DNA of 64,000 nt from Clostridia bacterium (GTDB lineage: Bacteria > Bacillota > Clostridia > Oscillospirales > Acutalibacteraceae), in contig JAFSGP010000038.1 of assembly GCA_017440755.1 (NCBI GenBank), positions 1 to 64,000 on the forward strand, given 5' to 3'. Below are positions 1 through 8,325 of this stretch, one piece after another. A program made the position numbers and the translations under genes. The notes beneath the pieces are model-generated. The model had not been told where the DNA came from, ran no database searches, and saw only the letters and a program-made list of their open reading frames with translations. Position 1 is the stretch's first letter. Every line of letters begins with the position of its first letter.

Positions 1-60
1 GGATAGAGCACCTGCCTTCTAAGCAGGGGGCCAGGGGTTCGAGTCCCTTCAGGCGCGCCA
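1..60 (+). tRNA. tRNA-Arg (anticodon TCT), 5' end outside window
   Basis: The last 60 nt of a tRNA are visible. The anticodon stem CCTGC/GCAGG encloses the loop CTTCTAA with anticodon TCT, which reads AGA (Arg). The T-arm and an encoded CCA at 58-60 follow. Compared with the complete tRNA-Arg at 20801, about 17 nt of the acceptor and D-arm lie before base 1. It sits 4 nt upstream of tRNA-His, so the two are probably one transcript. Confidence 0.93.
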
Positions 61-64
61 ATAT

Positions 65-143
65 GGTGGGTGTAGCGTAGTTGGCCTAACGCGTCAGTTT
101 GTGGCACTGAAGATCGTGGGTTCGAATCCCATCTCCCACCCCA
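65..143 (+). tRNA. tRNA-His (anticodon GTG)
   Basis: The anticodon stem TCAGT/ACTGA encloses the loop TTGTGGC (anticodon GTG). The acceptor strand GTGGGTG pairs with CTCCCAC apart from one mismatch, and an extra G at 65 can pair with the discriminator C, as is typical of tRNA-His. The CCA end is encoded (141-143). A GNRA-capped hairpin follows at 151-180. The last 15 nt of the gene are part of a 99-bp direct repeat. Confidence 0.95.
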
Positions 144-227
144 GAAAATCAAGAGGTATCACCGCAAGGTGGTACCTCTTGTGTTTTGGGTGGAGATGCG
201 GAGAGAACCCACCTATTCTATTGCGGT
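129..227 (+). repeat. Direct repeat copy 1 (tRNA-His 3' end plus terminator)
   Basis: This 99-bp stretch recurs at 394-492, offset 265 bp, with a single mismatch (A167 versus T432). It starts inside the T-arm of tRNA-His and contains the CCA end, the hairpin at 151-180 and about 47 bp after the hairpin. Copy 1 belongs to the functional tRNA. Confidence 0.95.
151..180 (+). terminator. Hairpin after tRNA-His
   Basis: An AAGAGGTA...TACCTCTT arm is extended by a T-G wobble and CACC/GGTG, with a GCAA tetraloop. This gives a 13-bp stem. The tail GTGTTTTGGG is only moderately T-rich, so it is either a weak intrinsic terminator or a tRNA 3' processing/stability hairpin. Confidence 0.7.
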
Positions 228-393
228 AGAAGTTAGAACAACGGCGAGGCGCAAGGGCAAGAGAATATAGCACACGGCGCAGCCGTCGTGCAGGGTTGCA
301 AATCTTTTCGGTTTCGCCAAAGGCGAAATGTCGGTTGTTTAAACCGGCAAGAAAGGTTTGCCGACTTCGCCATAGGCGAATGTCGAGGAATCA
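228..393. other. Non-coding stretch between the two direct repeats
   Basis: No plausible gene is seen. It contains small inverted repeats (GGTTTCGCC/GGCGAAA near 330-345, and CGCCATAGGCG near 368-380). Its last bases, 383-408 across the border into copy 2, are a degenerate version of the tRNA-His T-arm and acceptor end. Confidence 0.6.
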
Positions 394-492
394 CCATCTC
401 CCACCCCAGAAAATCAAGAGGTATCACCGCATGGTGGTACCTCTTGTGTTTTGGGTGGAGATGCGGAGAGAACCCACCTATTCTATTGCGGT
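394..492 (+). repeat. Direct repeat copy 2 (duplicated tRNA-His tail)
   Basis: This is the second copy of the 99-bp repeat. It carries the acceptor end and CCA of tRNA-His but no tRNA body. Upstream, 383-396 still resembles the T-arm with inserted bases, so it cannot form a tRNA. The hairpin is conserved, with its loop changed from GCAA to GCAT. Confidence 0.95.
416..445 (+). terminator. Second copy of the tRNA-His hairpin
   Basis: The same 13-bp stem as 151-180 is present with loop GCAT, followed by GTGTTTTGGG. It would insulate the downstream ABC operon from tRNA transcription. Confidence 0.6.
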
Positions 493-539
493 CCTCTTGT
501 GTATTCACTTCATTTTACAACAAAATCTTGTTATAAATA

Positions 540-568
540 TTGAATTATCTTTATTAATATGTTATAAT
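540..568 (+). promoter_or_regulatory. SigA-type promoter of the Gld-type ABC operon
   Basis: TTGAAT (540-545), a 17-bp spacer and TATAAT (563-568). The leader to the start at 693 is about 120 nt and includes an inverted repeat AACAGAC (594-600) / GTCTGTT (623-629). I recognise no riboswitch class in it. Confidence 0.8.
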
Positions 569-692
569 AATCCGCGTGTTGCCGAAAACGCTTAACAGAC
601 GCATAGACGCACTTTTTTAATAGTCTGTTTACAACTTCGGATAACTTGTTCTGTAGAATAAAAAAGAAATCTTTTACGGAGGGATATACAGC

Positions 693-1637
693 ATGATTGA
701 AGTAAAGAACCTGACAAAGCGATACGGTTCCCACTGTGCGGTGAATAATATCAGCTTTCAGGTGGAGGAAGGACAGATTTTGGGTTTCCTCGGCCCCAAC
801 GGCGCGGGCAAATCCACCACGATGAACATACTCACCGGCTATCTGTCTGCCACCGACGGGACCGTCACCATCAACGGCCATGACATTCTGGAGGAGCCCA
901 ACGAGGCAAAGGCCAACATTGGCTACCTGCCGGAATTGCCGCCCCTCTATATGGATATGACGGTGCGGGAATATCTGGACTTTATGTACGACCTCAAAAA
1001 ATGCGCTCTGCCCCGCAAAAAACACATTGCGGAAATCTGCAAGGTCATCAAGATTGAGGACGTATACAACCGCCTCATCAAGAACCTTTCCAAAGGTTAC
1101 AAGCAGCGCGTAGGCATGGCGCAGGCTCTCATCGGCAATCCCCCCGTTCTCATCCTGGACGAGCCCACCGTTGGTCTGGACCCCAATCAGATTATTGAGA
1201 TTCGTTCTCTTATCAAGGCGTTGGGTAAGCACCACACCGTCATTCTTTCCTCCCATATCCTGTCGGAAATCGAAGCGGTTTGCGACCGCATTGTGGTCAT
1301 CAACGACGGCAAAATCGTTGCCGACGACACCACCGAGAATCTGACCGCCCGTTTCTCCGAAGACCGCCGTTTGCAGGTTGTGGTCGCCGGTCCCGCAAAG
1401 GAAACCGCCGAACTTATTGCCGCTATCCCCGGCGTGGAAAAGGTTACCCTACAAAACAGCAAGGAAAACGGCGTGGCCACCTTTGCGGTGGATATCGCCG
1501 AGGGTGCCGATATCCGTCGCGACCTGTTCGTCCGTCTGGCGCAGAAGGAATGGCCGCTGCTGTACTCTAAGCCGCTGGCTATGTCTCTGGAGGATATCTT
1601 CATCAGCCTGACTATGGGTCAGAACGGAGGGTTTTAA
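693..1637 (+). CDS. ABC-2 type transporter ATP-binding protein (GldA-like)
   Basis: A 314-residue cytoplasmic ATPase that would power the membrane partner encoded immediately downstream. Walker A is GPNGAGKST, the signature is LSKGYKQRVGMAQ, Walker B is VLILDEPTVGLDP and the H-loop is SSHILSE. The C-terminal ~80 residues form the extension typical of ABC-2 exporter ATPases. The start has a good ribosome site (ACGGAGGG). The next gene begins 2 nt after the stop, so the four genes to 5633 form one operon. Similarity to GldA is at family level; the substrate is unknown and gliding is not implied. Confidence 0.9.
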   Translation: MIEVKNLTKRYGSHCAVNNISFQVEEGQILGFLGPNGAGKSTTMNILTGYLSATDGTVTINGHDILEEPNEAKANIGYLPELPPLYMDMTVREYLDFMYDLKKCALPRKKHIAEICKVIKIEDVYNRLIKNLSKGYKQRVGMAQALIGNPPVLILDEPTVGLDPNQIIEIRSLIKALGKHHTVILSSHILSEIEAVCDRIVVINDGKIVADDTTENLTARFSEDRRLQVVVAGPAKETAELIAAIPGVEKVTLQNSKENGVATFAVDIAEGADIRRDLFVRLAQKEWPLLYSKPLAMSLEDIFISLTMGQNGGF

Positions 1638-1639
1638 CT

Positions 1640-2347
1640 ATGATTGCTATTTTTCGACGCGAATTTAAAGCGTTTTTCACCAACCCCATCGGTTGCGTTG
1701 TGTTGGCGGTTTTGTTTGCCATTTCGGGTTTTTATTTCTACTCCAACAACCTGTACGGCGGCATCGCTAATCTGTCGGCCGTATATAACATTATGTACAC
1801 CGTATCCATGCTGACCATTCCCTTCCTCACCATGCGTCTGTTCAGCGAGGATAAAAAGCAGAAGACCGACCAAGCCCTGCTCACCGCCCCCACCAGCCTC
1901 ACCGGCATCGTGTTGGGCAAGTTCTTTGCCGCACTGCTTCTGTACGTCATCGGCATTTCCATCACCTTGGTTTACGCACTGATTATCGCGCTCAAAGCCA
2001 CGCCCGACTGGATGGTAATCATCGGCAACTACATCGGTCTGGCTATGGTCGGCGGCGTTATCATCGCCATCGGTCTGCTCATCTCCTCCCTTACCGAGAG
2101 CCAGATTATCGCGGCTCTGGGGACGCTGGCAATTTCCTTTGTGCTGATGAGCATCGACGTGCTGCCGGTTCTGTTCTCCTCCAGTCAGCTGATAACCACC
2201 GTATCGGAGTTCCTGTCTATGAGCGGTCGTTACAGCGATTTCACCATCGGACTTATCCACTATGACAATATCATCTTCTTCCTGACCACGCAGGCGCTGT
2301 TCATATTCCTGACGGTGCGTGTGCTGGACAGCAAAAGATGGAGCTAA
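1640..2347 (+). CDS. ABC-2 type permease (GldF-like)
   Basis: A 235-residue integral membrane protein. It starts MIAIFRREFKAFFTNPIG, the usual amphipathic entry of ABC-2 permeases, and has about six hydrophobic segments (for example around 20-40, 55-75, 100-120, 135-155, 165-185 and 210-228). It is the membrane half of the transporter with the ATPase 2 nt upstream. The next gene's ribosome site (AAGGAGG) overlaps its stop. The transported molecule cannot be inferred from sequence. Confidence 0.88.
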   Translation: MIAIFRREFKAFFTNPIGCVVLAVLFAISGFYFYSNNLYGGIANLSAVYNIMYTVSMLTIPFLTMRLFSEDKKQKTDQALLTAPTSLTGIVLGKFFAALLLYVIGISITLVYALIIALKATPDWMVIIGNYIGLAMVGGVIIAIGLLISSLTESQIIAALGTLAISFVLMSIDVLPVLFSSSQLITTVSEFLSMSGRYSDFTIGLIHYDNIIFFLTTQALFIFLTVRVLDSKRWS

Positions 2348-2361
2348 GGAGGTGCGCGGCT

Positions 2362-3993
2362 ATGTTGTTTAACAAGAAAAAAGGCGAGGAATCCACGGAA
2401 ATCCTCGCAGCAAAAAAAGAAAAGAAAGCCAAGCGCGTCCGTAACGTGCGTCGTTTGCGCTTCGGTACCGCGGCGACCGTTTTGACCGTCGTGGTGATTG
2501 TGGGTGTCCTGCTGCTCAACGTGCTGGTAGGCATCGTGGCGGATAAATTCCCCATCAACTGGGACCTGTCCGAGGATAAGGTGTTCACCCTGTCGGAGGA
2601 GAGCGAAGAAATCGCCAAAAACGTGAAAAACGAGGTGGAAATCGTTATCTTTATGAACGAATCCGACCTTTCCAACCCCACTATGGGCTCCGATTACGGG
2701 GTCGAGGAACTGAACACCGCTATGAAAGAGCTGTACACCGCCCTGCGGCAGTACGAATCTCTGTCGGGCGGCAAGGTGACCTGTCAATTTATCAACCCCG
2801 ACCAAGAGCCCGCTAAATTCGCCGCCTACTCCAAATACGAAGTGAGCACAGGCGATATCCTGTTCCTCAGCGGCGAACGGTACAGAACCTCCAATGTGTA
2901 CGAAACCAACAATTTCGCTACCGAGATTTATCAGGAGCTGATGTACTACGGCTCCTACAGCACCGCCTTTGAGTCTAAGGTGGAAATGGTGCTGGCGGCG
3001 AACGTGAACGCCCTCCAGAGTGAAAACGACCGCATCGTGCAGGTGCTGGTGGGTCACGACGAGGACGAAATGGTCATCGAGGGACTCAAAGAGCTGTACG
3101 AACTCAACGGCTACGTGTTTGAGGAACTGAGCATCACCGGTTCCGGTAAATTCAACCCCGACGCACAGGTTGCCCTGATTGCTGCTCCCACCACCGACTA
3201 TTCCGCAGACGAAATCAAGAAGGTGCAGCAGTGGGTGTATAACAGCGGCGACTACGGCCGTCATCTGCTGGTATATACCGATGCATCTGCCGCCTGTCCC
3301 AACCTGTACGAGCTGCTGGACGTGGAGTACGGCATTCAGGTCACCGACGAGCTGATTCTGGAAACCGACGCAGACCGCATGCTGTACAACAGCCCCTATT
3401 ACGTGCTGTGCGACGTTCCCACCACAGATTACACCCCCAACGCCGCTTCCACAGGCAAGCTGTTCACCATGAACGCGCGGCGCCTTACCACCCGCCTGAA
3501 GGATACGGCAGACAAAGAAGCGACCATCTCCCATTTGGGTGTGCCGCTGAACGCCTATCCCAAGTCGGCGCAGCTGATTAAGTTCGAGAACGAAGAGGCT
3601 ATCGCCACCGGCGATACGAAGGGTGCCTATACCCCCGAGGAAAGCGCCTATCCCCTCACCTCTATGATTGCCAGCGTTATCAACGCCTACAACAACAACT
3701 CCTATGAGTCTACCTACGGCTCGGTTATCGTATCCGGCTGTCCCTCTGCCGCCTACAGCACCTTTGTCCAGTACGATTCCTTTGTCAACGAGGAGCTGCT
3801 GCTGGACAGCGTCAACTCGGTGACGGGACACAGTGACAGCATCACCATCTCCAGCAAGGTTCTGTCCGGTGATTCCGTCAGCTTTACCGGCGGCATGCAG
3901 ATGGTAGTAGGTCTGGGTATCTTTACCGTCGGTCTGCCTGTTGCGCTGCTGATTATCTGTCTGGTGGTATTCCTGCGGAGGAAGAACTTATGA
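2362..3993 (+). CDS. GldG-like ABC transporter auxiliary protein
   Basis: A 543-residue protein with a basic cytoplasmic N-terminus, a membrane segment near residues 35-60, a large extracytoplasmic domain and a C-terminal membrane segment ending in basic residues (LRRKNL). The region starting at LSEDKVFTLSEES matches the auxiliary domain of Gld-type ABC systems. An ATG 24 nt earlier (2338) overlaps the previous gene, but the AAGGAGG at 2346-2352 points to 2362 as the start. Role: probably the extracytoplasmic partner of the ABC-2 complex. Specific function unknown. Confidence 0.85.
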   Translation: MLFNKKKGEESTEILAAKKEKKAKRVRNVRRLRFGTAATVLTVVVIVGVLLLNVLVGIVADKFPINWDLSEDKVFTLSEESEEIAKNVKNEVEIVIFMNESDLSNPTMGSDYGVEELNTAMKELYTALRQYESLSGGKVTCQFINPDQEPAKFAAYSKYEVSTGDILFLSGERYRTSNVYETNNFATEIYQELMYYGSYSTAFESKVEMVLAANVNALQSENDRIVQVLVGHDEDEMVIEGLKELYELNGYVFEELSITGSGKFNPDAQVALIAAPTTDYSADEIKKVQQWVYNSGDYGRHLLVYTDASAACPNLYELLDVEYGIQVTDELILETDADRMLYNSPYYVLCDVPTTDYTPNAASTGKLFTMNARRLTTRLKDTADKEATISHLGVPLNAYPKSAQLIKFENEEAIATGDTKGAYTPEESAYPLTSMIASVINAYNNNSYESTYGSVIVSGCPSAAYSTFVQYDSFVNEELLLDSVNSVTGHSDSITISSKVLSGDSVSFTGGMQMVVGLGIFTVGLPVALLIICLVVFLRRKNL

Positions 3994-5633
3994 TGGAAGA
4001 AAACAAACAGCCTTTAGAAAATACCGAAGACAAATACAGCGCCTTTGACGAGCCGATTCGTCATACCGAAACGAAGTCTCCCAAGAAAAAAGGGAACAAG
4101 CGGACACGGACGCTCCTTTTCACCGCCGCCGGCGCCCTGGTGCTGGCCGCCGCTGTGCTGGTGGTTACCCTGTTGCCTGTTGCCCCCACAGGGGACAGCG
4201 GCAGCGCCTCCTCGGCGCCGCAAGAGCCCTCCTCCATCACCCTTTTGGATAAGACGCTGGAGGAAGGGGTGGCGGTAACCAAAATCGAAATCAAAAACAA
4301 AGAGGACGAATTTGTCGTTTACTATGAGGAGTCGGACAAGACCTATCGTTTGCAGGGTTATGCCGATTTGCTTCTGGAGGCGGACGGTGTGGATTCTCTC
4401 ACCGAAAGTGCCGCTTTCATCCGCGCCGGTGAACAAGTAAACGAGGTGGCGGATTTGGCTACCTTCGGTTTGGATAAGCCTATCGCCACCGTCACCGTCA
4501 CCTATCACGACAAATCCACCGCCACCCTGTCGATTGGTAAGGAAACCCCCACCGGCGGTCACTATTACGTGTCCTTGCAAGGACGGGACGGCGTATATAT
4601 GTGTTCGTCCGATTCCCTGTCCTGCTTCTTGGCGGACGGCGCTTCCTACGTGAACACCACCCTGCTCACCGCCCCCACCGTCAAGCAGGACGACTCCACC
4701 GGCTCCCCCTCTCTGCGCGAGGTCACCCTCAGCGGCAGAAGCCACCCCGAACCGCTGACCATTCGCCGCCGCGTGAATGCCGACGGGGACGAGATGCTGT
4801 ACTATACCTACGTGATTTCCGAGCCTTACAAGCGGGGCGTTTCGGACGAGGCTGCCAACCAGCTGGCCACCTTCTACTCCCTCACAGCGAGTCGTGCCGT
4901 TGTGCTGCACCCCACCGCAGAGCAGCTGAAAACATTCGGCTTTGACAACCCGCTGACGGTGATGAACCTGACCCTTTCGGTGGTCTCCACCGTAAAATCC
5001 AACGCTTCTTCCGACAGCGAGGAGGGCGAGGAAATCATTGATTTCTACAACACCACAAAGGCAACCCTCACCATCGGCGACAAGGACGATGAGGGCAACT
5101 ATCTGGTGATGCTGGACGGCATTAACGCCGTATTTGCGGTGCCCGCCGCCAATCTGGCAGCCGTAGCGGAACGTACCTACGATAACACCGTCACCGACCT
5201 ACTGTATCTTAAAAACGTGCAGGAAGTGGGACGCATTGACCTGTTCGCTGCCGATATGGGCAAGCATTCCTTCACCCTCACCCACGTGAAAAACGAGGAC
5301 GACCGCGACAAGAGTCTTATCGTAAAAGAGGGTGACAAGCAATACAGCACCCCCGAATTCCGTGACCTGTATCAGCTGATGATGAGCATTGAGCGATACG
5401 ACGGACTGAATATGGCTCCCGACATCGACCCTGAGCTGGGTATCGATATCTATGATGTAGACGGCGAGCTCTATCTGTCTGCACAGTTCTATCCCGCCAG
5501 CGGCAGTCTGTACCACGTGCGCACCTCCGAGGGCGAGCTATTCGTCACCAGCGCCAGTAACATCACCCACTTTGTTAAACAGGTAGAAAACTTCCTGAAC
5601 GGCAAAGACGTACTTCTCAGCAATAATGTTTGA
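3990..5633 (+). CDS. DUF4340 domain-containing membrane-anchored protein
   Basis: A 547-residue protein with a basic cytoplasmic N-terminus, one membrane anchor (about residues 40-65) and an extracytoplasmic part with two DUF4340-like repeats. Each repeat carries the pattern of a peptide backbone near FGLDKP/FGFDNP followed by TLTIG/TLSIG and a YYVSLQG/YLVMLDG strand. Start ATG at 3990 overlaps the previous stop by 4 nt (ATGA), so it is translationally coupled; an in-frame ATG at 3993 is also possible. DUF4340 proteins commonly accompany Gld-type ABC genes, which fits this operon. Molecular role unknown. Confidence 0.85.
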   Translation: MMEENKQPLENTEDKYSAFDEPIRHTETKSPKKKGNKRTRTLLFTAAGALVLAAAVLVVTLLPVAPTGDSGSASSAPQEPSSITLLDKTLEEGVAVTKIEIKNKEDEFVVYYEESDKTYRLQGYADLLLEADGVDSLTESAAFIRAGEQVNEVADLATFGLDKPIATVTVTYHDKSTATLSIGKETPTGGHYYVSLQGRDGVYMCSSDSLSCFLADGASYVNTTLLTAPTVKQDDSTGSPSLREVTLSGRSHPEPLTIRRRVNADGDEMLYYTYVISEPYKRGVSDEAANQLATFYSLTASRAVVLHPTAEQLKTFGFDNPLTVMNLTLSVVSTVKSNASSDSEEGEEIIDFYNTTKATLTIGDKDDEGNYLVMLDGINAVFAVPAANLAAVAERTYDNTVTDLLYLKNVQEVGRIDLFAADMGKHSFTLTHVKNEDDRDKSLIVKEGDKQYSTPEFRDLYQLMMSIERYDGLNMAPDIDPELGIDIYDVDGELYLSAQFYPASGSLYHVRTSEGELFVTSASNITHFVKQVENFLNGKDVLLSNNV

Positions 5634-5646
5634 TTAACACAAAAAA

Positions 5647-5686
5647 ACTCTCGACACAACGCCAAGCGTTGCGTCGAGAGTTTTTT
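5647..5686. terminator. Bidirectional intrinsic terminator
   Basis: ACTCTCGAC pairs with GTCGAGAGT around an inner CAACGC/GCGTTG stem; it is flanked by a run of A on the left and six T on the right. It ends the plus-strand ABC operon and the convergent minus-strand gene. Confidence 0.88.
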
Positions 5687-5745
5687 ACATCATTAAACCA
5701 CATTAATATCTGCTCAGTACTTGCTTCAACTTATGTATCCTCATC

Positions 5746-8310
5746 TTATATTCTGCGGAAGGACGCAGCAATCAGAGACAATGCCATGCTAACTATCAGA
5801 CAAGCAATCGGCTGGAACAGCGTCAGGGTGCTGTTCAGCGTCCACACAATGCACAAAAGCATGCTGACAGCGGCGCACAGGGTCAGCAGAAACAGGGCCG
5901 CCACCCCCTTAAACCACAGGCTGCGACAGGCGGACAGCGCCTTAGCGGTGCCCAAAACGTGACCGTTGGACGCCAGTACCGCCGCGGTGCTTTCGCTTTC
6001 CCCTTCCTGCAGCAGCTGGACATACTGGCGACCCGCCGCCGCAGGCAGCACGTCCACGTAATAGTCGTCCAGCTCAAAGTCTGCACACAGGGACTCTGCC
6101 GTTATATTGGGGTCGCAGGAGCGCACCAACAAGGTTGCCTTCGTGCGGCAAAGCCCCTGTAATGCCCCCTGAATCTCCGGGTCAGGCAGGTAGGATACCA
6201 CAAACATCGCCGACAGCTCGCCGGCGGTGGACAGGTATACCAACCGCCGCCCGTCGCGGGCATACCGCGCCTCATAGTCGGCAGAGGGCACGTCCACACC
6301 GTGGTTTTGCAGCAAGCGGCGGTTACCCACCAGCACGCGGCGACCGTCCACCCAACCGGACAGACCCATACCCTGCTCATACACCAAGGTGTCTACCTCG
6401 TGGAGCAGCTCTTCTTTATTCTGAATGATACGGCGGAAAATCATAGACAGCGGGCCGCCGGAACGCACCGACAGAGAGGCTGCGTCCAAAATCGCGTCAT
6501 CAATATGGGCGCCGGCGAAGGTCTTGATGCCGTGGAGCAGCATACTCTCATCGGGATACAGGTCCGCCACGTCCACCACCAACCCGTCGGGATTTCCGAA
6601 ACGGCGCACCGCTTTCCAGCCCACCAAGAAACCGCCGCGGGACAGCATATACCGACAGCAGCGACCCAAAGGCAACTGCACCGCCAGCCGCACGCAGGGC
6701 ATTGACAGACACACCAAGCCGGTAAACAGACGCAGCCAATCCCACAGACCGACCACCTGTCCGCCCAGCAAGAACGTCAAGGACAACACAAGAGAAAGCC
6801 CTAAACCGATAGGGGCGGACCAGCGAGCCCAATCGTCACTCAGGTCGTCCTCATAGGCATTCGCCAGATAATCCGACAGGAATCCCGTGCGACGGAAATA
6901 CGCAATCGAAGCTGCCTCCCCATCGCCTACCGCGCGGCGGCCGATATCACGCAGGGCGGTTTCGTCCTCCACCAAGGCGGCAGAGTATTTCTCCCCCTGA
7001 TAGGACACAAAGGAGAAGTTGCGCCGCACCGACACGGCATGAGCATACTTAGCAACGGCGGCAAACACCAGCGTCACACCGGCCACAGGTGCCCAGAAAG
7101 GCAGCGGCATGGTGGAATCGATAAAGTGGAGCAGCACCGCCAAAAATGCCACCGCAGAGGCTACCGCCGACGGAGTGTCCCCGTTAGCACGCAGCGTAAA
7201 TAAGCCCGAAAGACCTCGAATCACCGAGGAATAATTGACCGCCATCATCAGCCCCAACGCAAAAGCGTGCACCGTCAGATATCCCACCGCGGTGATAGGC
7301 GATTCGCCCACCGTCACCGTCAGCAGTGTCAGCACCAACAGCACCAACTCCAGCAAAGCGGTTGCCAGCAAACCGAACAAGGACATACGGGTGCGGTATA
7401 CCAGCTCCAACTGCACCGCCTTGGTATCTTCGTAGGAGGTGAAATCCTCAATAGCAGGCTCTTCCTCTACTTCGGGTTGCGCCTCTTCCTCCGGCTCGTT
7501 CGTCTCCTCTTCCTCGCCGCTCAGGGTAAAATCACGGATTCGCTCCTGTCGGGCGCGCTCCAGCAGCTCCTGCTCATCGACCTCTTCCGCCTGCACAGAA
7601 CCGTCGGGGTCCACGTCCTCCACCCGCACCAGCTCCTCCAAGGACAGCTGGTCGGGGAGCTGCTCGTCATACAAAGGCGGCTCCTCCGATTGCGGCTCGG
7701 GCATGGCAATCGGCATCGGCGCTTCCTCTGCGGCAATCGCCTGATTCACGTCAATAACGCGGGTCGCCTGCTCCGCGCGGGGAATCGCCTCGCCGGAAGG
7801 CAGCACCACCTGCATGGTGATGGTCTCTGCCACCGCCTGCACAGGGGGAAATTCGTCCACCAAGCCGCCAGCTTCCTCCTCGTCCGGCTCTGCGGACGGC
7901 TCCGCCGCAGTGGGCTTAACGTCCTGAACGCGATAGTGGCCGATGGGTTTGAGACCCCAATCGTCCCAATCTTCGTCTTCCCCATCTTCCTCTTTGTGAC
8001 GGCGGAACAAACCGCCCAAAAGGCCCTTTTTCTTAGGGCGGACCGCTTCCTCCTCCGTATGTACCGCTTCCTCTGCAGGCGCATCAGAAACCGGCTCTTC
8101 CGCCACCGGCGCCGCCGAAATCTCCTCGGCGACAGGCTCCGCAGTCGGCTCCTCCACAGGCTCTGCGGGAAGCGCCTCAGCGACAGGCTCGGCGATAGGT
8201 GTCGCCTGCTCCTCCTCCAACGGAGTGGGAGCTTTCCCTGCCTTATCCTCCAACAAGGATTGCAGCAACGCGTCTAAATCGATATTCCCTTTGGGTGTAA
8301 CGTCCTTCAT
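5746..8310 (-). CDS. Membrane protein with degenerate P-type-ATPase fold
   Basis: An 854-residue protein. Residues 1-300 are a Pro/Glu/Ala-rich acidic cytoplasmic region. Membrane segments follow at about 311-334, 344-362, 384-400, 405-423, 499-520, 526-545, 803-824 and 831-850. Between the sixth and seventh lies a region that tracks heavy-metal P-type ATPases in order: SMPC (537-540) where CPC/SPC sits, GGFLVGWKAVRR, then LVVDVADLYP (577-586) where DKTGT should be, the nucleotide-domain phrase GWVDGRRVLVGNRRLL (652-667), and SCD (731-733) in place of TGD. The GDGxND motif is also missing (about 780-790). So it cannot form the phospho-aspartate; it may be structural or regulatory. It lies 15 nt after rlmB with a strong GGGGGAG site. 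The reading as a pseudo-P-type ATPase is inference. Confidence 0.75.
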   Translation of the reverse strand: MKDVTPKGNIDLDALLQSLLEDKAGKAPTPLEEEQATPIAEPVAEALPAEPVEEPTAEPVAEEISAAPVAEEPVSDAPAEEAVHTEEEAVRPKKKGLLGGLFRRHKEEDGEDEDWDDWGLKPIGHYRVQDVKPTAAEPSAEPDEEEAGGLVDEFPPVQAVAETITMQVVLPSGEAIPRAEQATRVIDVNQAIAAEEAPMPIAMPEPQSEEPPLYDEQLPDQLSLEELVRVEDVDPDGSVQAEEVDEQELLERARQERIRDFTLSGEEEETNEPEEEAQPEVEEEPAIEDFTSYEDTKAVQLELVYRTRMSLFGLLATALLELVLLVLTLLTVTVGESPITAVGYLTVHAFALGLMMAVNYSSVIRGLSGLFTLRANGDTPSAVASAVAFLAVLLHFIDSTMPLPFWAPVAGVTLVFAAVAKYAHAVSVRRNFSFVSYQGEKYSAALVEDETALRDIGRRAVGDGEAASIAYFRRTGFLSDYLANAYEDDLSDDWARWSAPIGLGLSLVLSLTFLLGGQVVGLWDWLRLFTGLVCLSMPCVRLAVQLPLGRCCRYMLSRGGFLVGWKAVRRFGNPDGLVVDVADLYPDESMLLHGIKTFAGAHIDDAILDAASLSVRSGGPLSMIFRRIIQNKEELLHEVDTLVYEQGMGLSGWVDGRRVLVGNRRLLQNHGVDVPSADYEARYARDGRRLVYLSTAGELSAMFVVSYLPDPEIQGALQGLCRTKATLLVRSCDPNITAESLCADFELDDYYVDVLPAAAGRQYVQLLQEGESESTAAVLASNGHVLGTAKALSACRSLWFKGVAALFLLTLCAAVSMLLCIVWTLNSTLTLFQPIACLIVSMALSLIAASFRRI

Positions 8311-8325
8311 ACTGCGCTCTCCCCC

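Noticed and set aside
129..492. Attachment sites attL/attR of an integrated island at tRNA-His
   Set aside because: The repeats look like att sites but enclose only ~165 bp with no integrase; kept as a repeat observation, not called as att sites.
2344..3831. A 495-codon minus-strand frame opposite the GldG-like gene
   Set aside because: Shadow of a gene with a good start, ribosome site and operon context; the antisense text matches no family.
7267..8277. A 336-codon plus-strand frame opposite the acidic tail of the P-type-like protein
   Set aside because: Leu/Arg-rich because it is the complement of Glu/Pro/Ala codons; no start signal.
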